DNA from: Haliclona indistincta
Lineage: Eukaryota; Porifera; Demospongiae; Haplosclerida; Chalinidae
NCBI GenBank assembly: GCA_964017065.1
Contig: OZ024784.1
Location: forward strand, 2,726,598 to 2,790,597
DNA: 64,000 bases
Direction of reading: 5' to 3'
The notes under the pieces were generated by a model. That model ran no database searches. It was not told the DNA's origin and worked only from the letters and a program-made list of their open reading frames with translations. Numbering within the stretch: the first letter of the stretch is position 1; each line of letters opens with the position of its first letter. Position numbers and translations under genes: made by a program. Positions 22,101 to 32,603 of this stretch are shown here, piece by piece.

Positions 22101-24452
22101 TCAGGATTAGGGAGGCTCCACTGTACGCATTTCCTTATTGACACATGCTCGTGAATATCATTACATACTAATAAAGACAGCTGATTGTTACCACAGCAAC
22201 TGTTGTTTTTCTCAATGTGTAATTATGGTTACTCATGTGTAAACACAAACAGCCAGTTTAGTAATGTATGTACTATAAGGTTCAGTAATGAGGATGTGGG
22301 TTTGGTTGTGGATAATGATCACTTAATGTGCTCAGGAAATCCATGTACATGTGTCTCTTACCACCCACTCTCTCCTTCTTCCACCCACTCATCTCTATCT
22401 GTCCTATTCCATCATCCATTCTCTAGGTTATATCAAATGAGTTGACTCAATTAGTGCAGGCACAGTCAACTTCTATTGCTAAACTGACTGAATATAGAAG
22501 ACGACTTAATGATATTAGTCATTCCGTGCTCAGGGTAAGTAAACATGAAGAAAATAGTCAATGAGTGCATACACAAGAGTTGAGTTTGAGAATTTTGTCG
22601 TTTTGCTTTGGGATTTTGTGGTTAGTTGGTAGTGCCAAGGTAATTCTCAGAACTACTGCTATATTGATGTAAGTCTTCTTTGGTAAATGTGTTGTGCTGT
22701 ATGTATTATAGGTTATGGTGATGCAAGAAAAACTACGTAAGAGCGGATGGTCTGTTCAGACATCTGAAGAGCAGCTGAGGTAAGGAAAGGAGGTCTCAGT
22801 ATCCAGTGCTAATTGAATCTGTATTGTGCTGAGTGAGGCCATGTCGCTGTACTAGACACTACATATGTTCCCTTCGTAATGTAGCCTCTAGTTTTCAGGA
22901 TCTTGATTAAGACTTTGGTCAAAACTTAGATGCTAAACTAGCTGACTTCAATAATTTGATGGTGGCTACTTGTTTAAACTTTTGGTGCTTGCTCAATATT
23001 GATACAATTGTCTTGTTTGTGCAAGTCAATAAATGCATTGTGTATCCAGTGTGTGCAACAACATCAATGGAATCCATTAATTGTGCAGTTTCATGACTAA
23101 TGATTTTACAAATCTGCTATCTGGTATAGTAGGCACCAACTAGTTTGGCTCCAATGTCCTCAAGTTGAGGTTTACATAGTATGAGGCAGAAAATGATGTC
23201 ACATAGTTTTATTACTATGGAGAGTAGTACTCCACATCTGGTATCGCTGGATGCTGTGTAGCTATGTAAGCACTCTGTCAGGTTCCCCTCATATTGTGGT
23301 CATGCCGGCTTGAGCTTGGAATGCTCATAGTGTGTGGTGTTTTGTTGACACCAGCAACAATGCTTTTTCCATCGTGCAGCTGGTGCGAATGAATGCTTGC
23401 AATAGCTGGTTACTATAATAACGGTATTGGGATGCTGGATGACGATTGCTCGTACCAGATTTATACGCATTTTCTCTCTCTCTCTCTTCAGTGCAAAACT
23501 CGAAGGAATACAGAGCGAACTTAACTCGCCTACGATGTTGAAGGTATAACAACTTCACACTTAATTTACCAAATCAGTGTCAACAATATTCATAGATACT
23601 TGAGTTAATTATGTGTATTTTACCCAGTAGGGTTAATTCAGTTAGGAATAGCTCATTGTCTAATCAATTAAAGTGTGCTTGAATTCGTGGGCGAGCTTTG
23701 CAGCCAAACTGCTCTTGATAGCCTGTCCCTCAAGAGCATATAGTCTGTCTCTAGGACAGCCCTATTGATGCTTCCTTCTCCATTCAGGGCAGACTCAATG
23801 AGCTCATGTCTCAACTAAGACTACAGGTACACAAAGATGGTACTGCATCTGGTCCAAGGACTGATACCAAGGTTGTACTGGAACCTGCCCTTTACGACGA
23901 CATTCGTGAGGTGTGATACATGCGTACTTGAACATTAGTCATCCAAAGAACCTCAATAGTGTACATATGTACAAGGGATGGTAGACCAGGTGGTCTATAG
24001 ACACCTGGCTTTGCAAAAATCAAGGATGGGTTGCATATTTGGTGGAGCCTGTCTACATTCCTCAAAACCTACGCTCTCTTCCCCTTCCTTGGTTTGTGTA
24101 TGTGACCAGGTTGGCTTGAGATGGCAGTGTGTTATTGAGCTTCTAGTTGGTAGCAAGGTTCTTCATTTTATGGCTTCTAATGAGTATCAGGCACTCTCCC
24201 TTTACATTTGTGATACCATAATCAGGGCCTTGTTGTCAAGCACATCTTCCTCCCCATACCTAGAGTATGATCCATTATAGCACTATTTACTCTGTTTTCA
24301 TTGCATCCCACACTTTCTGCTCTTCCATTTTTACACTCTCCCAGCATTTAGCACAGCAGCAAGAAGCACTGTCACAAATGGTACGTCTTATCAAACAAGA
24401 CATGAATGACTTGCAAGTGATGAGTACAGGCCTATCGAAGGAAATGACTTGA
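13145..24452 (+). CDS. NUP54: Nucleoporin NUP54 with GLG-repeat N-terminus
   Basis: NUP54 forms the central channel complex of the nuclear pore with NUP62 and NUP58. The start is the ATG at 13145 (MQGGLKLQLGGGG). The N-terminal repeat region (13270-14180) is built of GLG/GTGLGGG units with a single GFG. The conserved body begins GIFSQSS...LINTQLLI, DERDVIVKKFNQLGAY, EDGLVGLQFSKE and GVAPKTGFSEEDLKAYLASP, whose exon ends near 15522. After a 5.4-kb intron it resumes at about 20951 (ISTQIWEQSQKENPDP). It then continues near 21590 (YIPVVIVGSAELLDRVKHQQ), 22430 (TSIAKLTEYRRRLNDISHSV), 22712 (EKLRKSGWSV), 23490 (KLEGIQSELNSPTMLKG), 23788 (GRLNELMSQLRLQ) and 24345 (LAQQQEALSQMVRLIKQDMN), and stops at 24450. 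All blocks are collinear with human NUP54. Human NUP54 also has a short GLGTGLGTGLG stretch, so the repeat is an expansion of an ancestral element. Confidence 0.93.
13930..14126 (+). repeat. NUP54: 27-bp coding minisatellite (GLGTGLGGG) in NUP54
   Basis: Seven copies of a 27-bp unit (starting GGATTGGGTACTGGACTTGG) encode nine-residue repeats GLGTGLGGG. Copies differ mainly by GGT/GGA/GGC glycine wobble. One copy has a Phe (GTGFGGGG). Confidence 0.95.
16144..16310. mobile_element. MITE, about 167 bp, with 30-bp terminal inverted repeats
   Basis: The left end TTAGACCATACCACGTGACT continues TTCGACCAATC. The right end is its inverted complement with two mismatches (GATTGGTCGAAAGTCACG, then CAGTATGGTCTAA). 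An inner inverted pair, AAAAGTGTGCATTAA and TTAATGCACACTTTT, makes the whole element fold back. There is no coding capacity. Outermost bases TTA/TAA could include part of a TA or TTAA target duplication, so the superfamily is not assigned. Confidence 0.85.
16396..16905. repeat. 35-bp minisatellite, 14 full copies plus a partial one
   Basis: The unit starts CATGGTGCTGGATACTGCAG and ends CTATCCTTATCATTG. Copies are nearly identical. Variants are GCC/GCT in the first part and CATTC/CATTG at the end, with CATTC in copies 3, 7 and 10, which suggests block duplication. The unit is stop-free and 35 is not a multiple of three, so all plus frames stay open. This is a repeat, not a protein gene. Confidence 0.97.
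19041..19135. repeat. Three direct repeats of about 30 bp
   Basis: Three copies of TAATGTAGAGTACAGCATGC begin at about 19041, 19071 and 19102, followed by AGTGCAATGA or AGTCAGTTTGC. They lie just upstream of the 27-bp minisatellite and share the GCATGCAGT motif. Confidence 0.8.
19207..19550. repeat. 27-bp minisatellite, about 13 copies
   Basis: The unit TAATGCAGTGCAGAGCATAA plus TGCAGTG repeats from 19207. In the central copies TAAT becomes TAAA. One copy near 19490 is truncated. Stop-free frames on both strands produce long artificial ORFs. Confidence 0.97.
20018..20583 (-). CDS. Candidate nested small gene, unrecognised
   Basis: An ATG at 20583 opens a frame beginning MWQSVKTVVKAVLTGGGFYG with a hydrophobic segment (WSYTVQLWLVWLVDMA) and a proline-rich stretch. 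A GT donor inside the glycine run (after GGAGGAG, near 20362) and the CACTAG acceptor near 20230 would join in phase to a second exon (IRRLGNVLGGFRKFGQSQAN, ending KIIQCYIIH) that stops at 20018. The predicted protein is about 140 residues with one possible membrane segment. I do not recognise it; any likeness to small mitochondrial inner-membrane proteins is only an impression. It lies antisense within a NUP54 intron. It may equally be chance. Confidence 0.28.
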
Positions 24453-25095
24453 ACATGCAACTCAATCACTTCACTTAATTATTTTGTAAAACAATACAGT
24501 CTCAATTTGAAATTCAAAAGACATGCGTTGCCATGGAACTCATTAGACACGTTAGTGGCGCAACCAACCACTTATTCATATTCTAATCTAATTACCACGA
24601 CCTAACGATTGTTTGTCTAATTCTGATTTGAGGTGGTTGGTAGTGGTGTTTTAAAAATAGTATTTGAGTCATTGAATCTTTTGCCTGGAAATGCCAAATG
24701 TCTACACAACAAAACCAATAATAATTAAAGCCAACAATAGCTGCCGTACAAATAGATTGGATCATTTTTGATGACTATTATAACAACTTTATAAAAATAA
24801 TAATAAATAGTGAAGTTTTCTGAACTGATGTGAAATGTGAGGAAGTTAGTCCAGTAGTTGTTGAGATTGACATCTGCTGTTGTTCTAAGTACTAGTTGTC
24901 TTCACCAGGGTGGGAGCTGACATGAGAAGGGAGGGAGTGTGGAGGTGGAAGAGGAAGGAGAGGGAGTTGCTTGGTCCACCTGTGTCTTGTTATTGGTTGT
25001 CAGTCACTGGCTAACATATTGGCGACTCTTGTCCCTGGTCGTAATAACTGTGGTTGTTGTGATAGTGTTGAAGAGTGAGAGAGAAAAGGCGAAGA
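24453..25095. other. Convergent intergenic region, NUP54 / Arx-like
   Basis: 643 bp of mostly AT-rich sequence, presumably the two 3' UTRs. The only motif of note is GTTGCCATGGAAC at about 24527, one base short of a full X-box and far from any start codon. No gene is visible. Confidence 0.5.
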
Positions 25096-26045
25096 TCACC
25101 ATTGTGCTGGAATGGTTGATGTTGAAATGGGAGATGGAGAGGAAAGTGAGGGATTAGAGAATGTCATTGCTGTTGGACTAGGAAATACGAACTGGTTTTG
25201 TGCACTCCAAGGAGATGAGTATGGTCCCATGCACATTGAGTTGGCTTGTGTTTGACTTGGGTGGTGCAAAACGAACTGCTTGGTTGGAAACATTTGGTGT
25301 GAAGGAGGGGTGCCTGCAGACTTGGGGGTCATCAATACTGAGCTGCTTGGAGACAGATTAGCAGGGCCTGATGCAAAGTTTGGTGGCATCATCGCGTGCA
25401 TTGATGGTAGTCCTGCAGCTCCGGGATGTCCATGCATTGCAGCCATGTTAACTGCTCTTCCATTCATGAGCTCTCCAATGGCTATCTGATTGGCCTTTTG
25501 CGCCCTGCGCCATTTGGCTCGTCTATTTTGAAACCACACCTGCAGCAGGACGAAGGGATGGGTGAGTAAATGTATCACATTTCAACTATAGTAGTTCAGC
25601 ATGCCATCGTGAAGACGTGCTAGGAATCTCAGCCTAAAACAACTAGTACAAGCCCACGTCGTACAAGCATGCATTCTGTATCTCTCACCTGTACTCTAGC
25701 TTCTGTGAGGTTAATTCTCATTGCTAAATCCTCTCTCATGAACACGTCAGGATAATGCGTTTTAGCAAACGCAGCCTCGAGCTCTTGCAACTGGTAGCTT
25801 GTAAATGTGGTTCGGAAACGTCTCTGCTGGCGTTTTACTGGTTTGCCATCTGCACATTCGCTCTTCGTTTCAGCTGCAAAGCTATCTGGAGACTCTGCGC
25901 CATTCTCTTTCGGGGAGTCGCACTTCTGTGTGTGCTTCTCGTTCAGCTCGTCGGTCATTTCTGCAGGAGACTTTTGCATGGCGACTGGCATTGCTGTGCA
26001 AATGCAACTGTGAAGCTCTGCTTGTTTGCGTGTAGCTGGAGACAA
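25096..26045 (-). CDS. Paired-class (Arx-like) homeobox transcription factor
   Basis: A sequence-specific transcription factor. Exon 1 (26045-25689) begins [10 protein letters not shown] and, after an acidic linker, enters a homeodomain: [44 protein letters not shown]. Exon 2 (from 25539) continues [17 protein letters not shown], so residue 50 is Gln and the recognition-helix Asn and Arg are intact. The intron falls in the usual place before the VWFQN helix. The C-terminal half is rich in Pro, Ser and Met ([19 protein letters not shown]) and ends STIPAQW. There is no paired domain. The homeodomain is closest in my memory to Arx/aristaless ([36 protein letters not shown]). I see no aristaless/OAR motif at the C-terminus. 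Orthology within the Prd class is uncertain, so no symbol is given. Confidence 0.92.
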
Positions 26046-26247
26046 GAATATTCCTGAAGTCGAGACTTTGGATCACTCTTGGTGTATTTTACTGATTTTG
26101 CAAACAGCTGTAGACTTTTATAACAATACGCATGCTTCACAGCAACCAATGAATCTCATTAATACGTGAGTGCATGATTCTCGTTAAGGCGTTATGGGCT
26201 TCAGAAAACATTGCAAAGTCATAGAGACTGCTGAGAGTGGATACTGT

Positions 26248-29200
26248 TCATCTCGTGGTGGTAACTAGTATTCGGTGTCCACTCAATAATGAGGAGAAGG
26301 GACGTCTTGGACGAGGCTAGGAAAAAGAAAAGAATAATATAATAATTATAACTGCAAATATAATGGTACCTTTTTAGTTTCAGTCTTGCTTTCATGTATT
26401 GCTGTCATATGATGGAATAATGAGTGCTAGAGCAGAATACATAGCGGCACTATAGATATCACTTATTGGTAAATTAGTGCTCATTAGCACAAGCAGTTTA
26501 AATAAGTAATACAATTGCTTGTAGAAACAATTTAATATCAAATTAGTCAAATGTAAACAGAGCTGTTATATACCTTGTGTGCAAAAGTTTGCTTGCAACC
26601 ATCCACTGTGCAGGCAAATGGTCTGCAACCTTCATGGCAGCTTCGAATATGTTTTTGTAGATTGGGTATCTGCAATGGGATACCAACATTAGCTTGCAGA
26701 ACTGGACAAGTTTTGTACTTGGTAACGAAGTTATGGTAGCAACTTAATCTGCAAATTTGCACTATTTTGAAACATGTACTATTCTGCATTTGTAATCAAT
26801 ACGGTTACAAGCTATACACTTGATAATAAAATTTATTACATGTTGACAGTTGAGGTATAATCTTTGCCCCCCTACGGCCATAACTCCACCCCAGAAGAAT
26901 GTTCAGTGGAAGATGACCCAAGGGAAGCCGCCATAAACATTCACTGGGAAGGCATCCATTCAGTATAATCTCTGCCAACATTTCAACAGCTTCTTAAACA
27001 GTGGAATGAGCACAAGAAGCCAACAGCAACACTGCTTGGCTTCAGCGCAGGAGAGCACTCATTCTTTAGTCTCATATGGTTCCGCTCCTCCGCAGGACAA
27101 GAATTCCTAAGTTCCTTTTAAAAGATCTTGTCAGCACTTAGTTCTACTTAGCTGTGTCATAATTTTAAACAAAAGAAGTGCTCTAAATGAGGCTTACTAC
27201 TATAGTACCCCTTGTCGCCAGTAGCAACCCAATCCCTCTATGATGTACCAAAAGTATACACAAGTACATGGCTATTGATGCAGCAAGCACCAATATGGGT
27301 TGTTGAGTGCTGTGGAAAGCCACAGCACATGGGAGCTATCGAGTCATTAGGGGACCTGTTACTACATCTTACATAATCCTCATTAAACTGAAACTTCATT
27401 TTTTTGTCTATAGTCAAGTTAAAAAATTAATGGTTACATAATGGCTGGAGATATCAGTTGTCTGTGGATGTCTGCATGTCTATGCAAACAGAGTAGGAAT
27501 AATTATTTTAAATTTGCAAATTTCTGACCGATGTGTAACTGCGTCCACATTCTGACCAACTGCAGATAAATACTTTTCTTTCCTCTGAATGAGTCTGGAG
27601 ATGAGGTTTGAGCTAGAAGCCAGATAAGAGAAAGAGAAGGACAAAAATGAGTAACAAGAAGAGGTGGAAAATCAATGTACACCACCGATGATGTCACAGC
27701 TACACCCTGGCAACTAAGCCAGCGGTTAAAGTATCAGAAATCAAACCACAAACACTGGAAGAAAACAGCAGGAAGTTCAAAGTGAATCTTAATATTGTCC
27801 ATGGTGGGCAAGCAAGACTAGAGGCACCAGTGGAATATGGCAGCCGTACCAGCGCATGACAACACAAACACCACATCACAGACACTAGAGGAGGTGTAGA
27901 GTTTCTGTACATTTATGAGGTTGCAAGCAGTTTTGCACTCCAAAAGTTCAGACGAGGTTAAAATTTAGGCAAACAGAATAGAGGAAATTGCCGTGCAGTT
28001 TACCTGTGATGATCTAGCAAATGATCGGCCGCATGTTGGACACACTTGAGAATTTGCAAGAAAGGAAAGAAATAGATTATAACTAGAGAGAGATTAGGAC
28101 CTGGTTTCAAATACATGCAAACAGCAGATAGGTGTTAATCATAGATTCAAAGGGCAGTTTACCACAAGGTCCAATTTTGCACACAACATGACTTCATAAA
28201 CACCTCACACACATCACTTCATCAACAGTGTATACAAATACAACATAACACTACCAGCTACAGGCTTCTTGGCCCTTGTCAGAGTCCACTGCCTAGCAAC
28301 AGACCGTCCTTAACATGCAAAAATATTATTATGGTGTTTGTGTATGTATACAGGGGAAGTTTGTATTTCTGTTGCACGCTGGTACCTGGCTTATGCTGGT
28401 CGGATTTGTGCTTCTGTAATGCACTCCAGGATGCAAATGATTGAGTGCACTCAGTAACAGGGCATTGATAAACTGAGCAAAGGAGAAAAAGAATTATTAT
28501 TATTTTGCAAGGATTTGCATTGCGATACCTTTGTTATGTGTCTTCATGTGGCGTTCAAGTTTAGAATTAGTAGGGAAAGCGGCAGAACAGCTGTCATGGC
28601 TACATCTACAATAGATGAAATGATTATACTCTGGTCCTTACAAAAATTAATGGTATTCATACATTGCCTTAGGCAAGAATGATAGGCTTAATATTTCCTA
28701 ATACAGTTCAATTATAATGGTTAACAAGTTAATAAATAGCCAATTAAACGACTGCAAGCAACAAGCCTTAAGGAAAAATACATTATTAATCCAAAAAGGT
28801 GTTATTCAGTGATTCATGTATAGCAGTAATGCATATGTGTTTCAGGTTCATAACGTGCACAGCAGCACCTGAAAGGTTTAGTTCCGTGTTCCTTAACCAT
28901 GTGATGCATCAATCCAGACTTTTTCTTGAAGCCTAGCTCACAGCCTTCCTGTTCACACTACAAGAGAGAGATATGAGCATTCTTGAAACAAAAAGTAATC
29001 ACTCGAAACTTTAGTTGTTTACGCCTCAAGTCGAGTGTATCTTCAATGCAAATAATTGGCATACAGTGAAGCCACTATAACCATACATCAGTGAAATACT
29101 AGCAGCTCTCTACGGCTTGCAGAGAAGAGGCTTGGCGTTCTTCCATAAGTGAATCAATTACATAAAATTAGACAACTTCAGGTACCTACAGTGGTAATAT

Positions 29201-29580
29201 ATTATTTGTTTCACCTTGTATGGTAGAGGATTAGAGTGTGTCTTCAAGTGACGTTGCATGTTAGAGAGGAGTGAGTAAGTTCTTTGGCATCCTGGCTCCG
29301 GACAACTATTACACAGACAAAACAAAATTAGGAACTGCGAGTTGGTGGATTTGGATGCATAGTAGTATTGCAGTGCTCAAGTAATACCTAAACATTAGTT
29401 GCTTTTCATTGTGTGATAAAAGGTGCCGTTTCAAGTGAAAAGACCTAATGTAAGCTTTGCCACATCCAGGATGAGGACATAGGTGTGGTCGCTAAAGAGG
29501 GTGGAGTTAAAAACCGTGCATATGATTATTATCAAACCTCGCCAGTGTGCGCTGAGCACTGGTGTTCCTTCAGGCGCCAT
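26248..29580 (-). CDS. GTF3A: Transcription factor IIIA (C2H2 zinc fingers)
   Basis: TFIIIA binds the 5S rRNA gene internal promoter and 5S RNA. Minus-strand exons from the ATG at 29580 (MAPEGTPVLSAHWR) give collinear fingers: CPHPGCGKAYIRSFHLKRH near 29480, CPEPGCQRTYSLLSNMQRH near 29290, CEQEGCELGFKKKSGLMHH near 28960, CSHDSCSAAFPTNSKLERH near 28610 and CPVTECTQSFASWSALQKH near 28460. CKIGPC follows near 28160 as the start of finger 6, then CPTCGRSFARSSQ near 28030 joined to LKPHLQTH. Finger 8 is CSWSECGRSYTS joined across a long intron to NLQKHIRSCH near 26650. Finger 9 is CTVDGCKQTFAHK joined to SLFHHMTAIH near 26420. The last exon encodes PRPRRPFSSLLSG and stops at 26248, matching the PRPKRSLASRLTG-like tail of vertebrate TFIIIA. 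The histidine half of finger 6 was not found; that finger may be degenerate. Confidence 0.88.
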
Positions 29581-29768
29581 GGCTTTGGAAAACTTAAAGT
29601 ACAACCGGGGAAGTCGCACTCAAAACGTGGCTTGGCGTCACTAGACATTGTCGCGCTGACAGTTGCAACACGTGGGTTTCTAATTACACGTGATTATAAC
29701 AATAATAATAATAATTTTATTTCATAATACGGTATAATGAATTAATAACAACGGTCTGTGCATGCAGT

Positions 29769-31233
29769 CTAGTCCGCTTGATGCTGCGTCACAACTGCCT
29801 CCACTGGAGAAATAAGACACAGACAATAATTGTAGACAAAACTAATAATAATTATTAGAACATTATGTAATACATTATATGAACCAACACTATTATTATT
29901 GCATGCTCATTGTTCAGGAATCTGAAATTAACTGTGTAGACTACAGCTCATGAAGGATTGCATGTGTACAACATGTTTGAGCAAGCCTTTAATATTTGTT
30001 ATCATGGTCATGTAGCACATAACAGCTCACGTATGCGACATATCTTAACACTTATTTGCTAAATTGAATTGACAATAATTATAAGTCATTGTATAACAGT
30101 CAATCATGTAAAATGTAGTCAGTTTATGATATAATTATTACCTTTGTGTTCTTTTGAATATTGACCAAATGTATTAGCAGTGGTTTGTCCTCCCCTTTTC
30201 TTCACTCTGAACCTATCTGAGTTATGTATAACCAATAGTGTAGCATGATCATAGTGCCCAGGCTCACCAGGAAATACCTCCTTCTCCTTCTTCCTGTGGT
30301 TGGCATGGGCCTCAACTATATCTTTAGTCTACAATAATTTAGTCTACCATTATCAGGATTGTAACAGCTACTAATGAGAGTCAATGAGGATTCATTGTTT
30401 TGCTACAAAGTGATGAACTTTATACTACTTCCCTTCAAGTGGTTTGTGCAGTAAACACAACTGTCTGGCAAGCTTACCTTCTGAGCACACAGTGTCCTGT
30501 CTGGCTCCATCTCCAATTCAGTGTTGGCTAGATTAGTTTTAATAGACTAAAGAGGTAAATAATAGTCAAAATACAATACATAAGTGCTGTAATAATAGCT
30601 ACCATAAGTTACTAACTTGTGTAGTTGTTGATCTTGCAAATGGTGGTAGTTGAGATTGGTATGTACTATCTGTGAAGTCGTCAGGCTGACCAACAGTAGG
30701 TACATAATGCAATCTGAGTATACATTGTAATTATAACACTTTGCTAATTCTAGCATCACTCACTCTTTCTTAGTCAAGAGACTGTAAGCCTGTTCTAACA
30801 ATGCTTTAGCTGCTCCTGGCTTGCAGTGGATAGTGCCTTCAATAAAATCTCGAGAAACAGGAAGTTTTTCCTTAGCAAAGAACTGCGGATATGCAATAAT
30901 GCATGAACAATAATGCATGTTACATGTTTGCATGAACTGTGGAGGTGCAAACATGTACCAGTACTGGTACAACTACCTTTTCAAGTTGTTGCCAGTTTCC
31001 CTGTCGAGCTTGTATTGAAGATCCATTGATAAATGAGTGCATTTGTATGTCATGAGGGTAATACCAAGCAAACACTTCAGCAATCAAATAACCATTAGAG
31101 AAATCCCTGAGGAAGAAGTAACTATATTATATGCAAATACTGAACAGTGACGTTACCTTTTAACGTTTCTAATTGGATGCGTAAGGTCTAGGCTTTGCAG
31201 CCATTTAATCACCATTCTAGGTAACCCACTCAT
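29769..31233 (-). CDS. SPATA4: SPATA4, sperm-flagellar CH-domain protein
   Basis: A calponin-homology-like (CLAMP/SPEF1-type) protein associated with sperm and ciliary axonemes. It starts at 31233 with MSGLPRMVIKWLQSLDLTHP. It continues VKRDFSNGYLIAEVFAWYYP, FINGSSIQARQGNWQQLEKF, FIEGTIHCKPGAAKALLEQA and YSLLTKKE. Downstream are DDFTDSTYQSQLPPFARSTT, the basic stretch FRVKKRG and a last exon ending VEAVVTQHQAD. Blocks match human SPATA4 in order (WLQGLDL, RDFSNGFLIAEIF, NWAQLEKF, GTIHCKAG, YTLLT). Introns are about 50-100 bp. The promoter is shared with MMTAG2, only 100 bp between start codons, and contains an X-box-like motif. Confidence 0.92.
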
Positions 31234-31265
31234 TCTTCTTGCCTTGGGGCAGCGGTCTTGTGCAC

Positions 31266-31279
31266 GTTGTTATGGAAAC
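31266..31279. promoter_or_regulatory. RFX X-box-like motif upstream of SPATA4
   Basis: GTTGTTATGGAAAC fits the X-box consensus RYYNYYATRRNRAC at every position. It lies 33 bp upstream of the SPATA4 ATG in the 100-bp interval shared with MMTAG2. RFX factors binding such sites switch on ciliary genes in animals. Confidence 0.72.
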
Positions 31280-31333
31280 ACGTTCAGGTAACGCCTCCGG
31301 CCGGGGGGACATCGCGCGTGGCTAAGCAGAAAA

Positions 31334-32406
31334 ATGGCGTACGAACCAAGTAGAGGAGGAGTGCGCGGTGGAAGAGACCAGTTCGACTGGGAGGATGTAA
31401 AGGCGGATAAAGATCGAGAAAACTATCTCGGTAGGCCACTGTACTTTTGATGCTGGACTTCATGAACTCTGTAGCTCACTCATTGATGGCCCCAGTTGGG
31501 CGGTGGCAAAAGGGGCGTGACCTCACGTGGTAAATTTTTATCTCTGGTTAGCCCAATCATGTATTTCTGCACAAAACAGGTACACTAAAGAGTCTGTGAC
31601 CAGTAAGAATAAATCAAAGTTGCAAACGGTACAGTTTGTACACACCCACTAGAGGTTGCATGTGGTTTTATTGCAGGAGATTGCATCTATAAAAAGGGCT
31701 GAAGAGGAAGCAATGGCCATCGCTTTGTGAGTCACTGGAATGTCTAGTTTATCAATACCTTTCTCTCAGGGGTCTCAAGTCAGGCTCTTCTCTAGGGAGT
31801 TCTCAGCTCTCCAAGCAGGAATTAGCTGCAGTGACGCAGCGACGCAAGGCAGACGAAAGTGATGCAGACCGCATCAAAGGGGTTGGATTTAAGAGGTCAG
31901 CCAACCCCTAGGCTTGTTGTTCTGGTAAATTAATGCTAATATGTGCATCTTCCCCAGTCATCGAGTAGCAATGATGGCCACTTCATCAAGCAGTGCCAAT
32001 CCTGGAGCAGCAACAGCATTTGAGGTGGGGCCTGTTATTAGCAAATCATGTATACCTTCTTTACAGCAAGATTCAGAGAAAGAGACAACAAGCAAACTAG
32101 TATTGCAGTCTGACCACTCTACAAAAGAGAAAAAGCATCATAAAAGAGACTCACCCAGTAGCCATGAACCCACTAGGAGTAAGCAATCTGACTCTGATGT
32201 GCAGAAACACAAAAAGTGAGTTACAAGTACATGTTGTAAATTTAAGATATTGTCAAATAACCAGAAAACACAAACACAAATCAGGACATTCTCACAAGCA
32301 CAAAAGATCAAGACGGCATGACAGCGAGTCAGAAGATGAAGCACGAACTAAACACCACAAGGAACGCAAGCACAAACGCAGACGACACGACAGCTCCAGT
32401 GACTAA
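31334..32406 (+). CDS. MMTAG2: MMTAG2 / C1orf35-like nuclear protein
   Basis: Multiple myeloma tumour-associated protein 2 family, a small basic nuclear protein of poorly known function. Exon 1 (31334-31430) encodes [20 protein letters not shown] then KDRENYLG. The next exon encodes [18 protein letters not shown], the family signature. Later exons give [27 protein letters not shown] and a Lys/His/Arg/Ser-rich tail ([18 protein letters not shown]) ending HDSSSD. Order and motifs agree with human C1orf35. It is divergent from SPATA4 and convergent with TAF1. Confidence 0.92.
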
Positions 32407-32603
32407 TAATAGTTCTTGCAATCAGTAATACCTCTTCATTAACTGCAATACTTGAAAAGATGTCACATCCGAAAATAAAAAGTCAAACTAGCTAATGACT
32501 TCTTGCTACACCGCCAACTAGCTCATTACAATAATCCTTTTTGCTGTTTAGGCTTCATTGAATATTAGAATGAATTATAAAAAAGAATGATTGATTGTGT
32601 TAG

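Noticed and set aside
24527..24540. X-box-like GTTGCCATGGAAC
   Set aside because: One base short of consensus and located between two 3' ends, not near a promoter.
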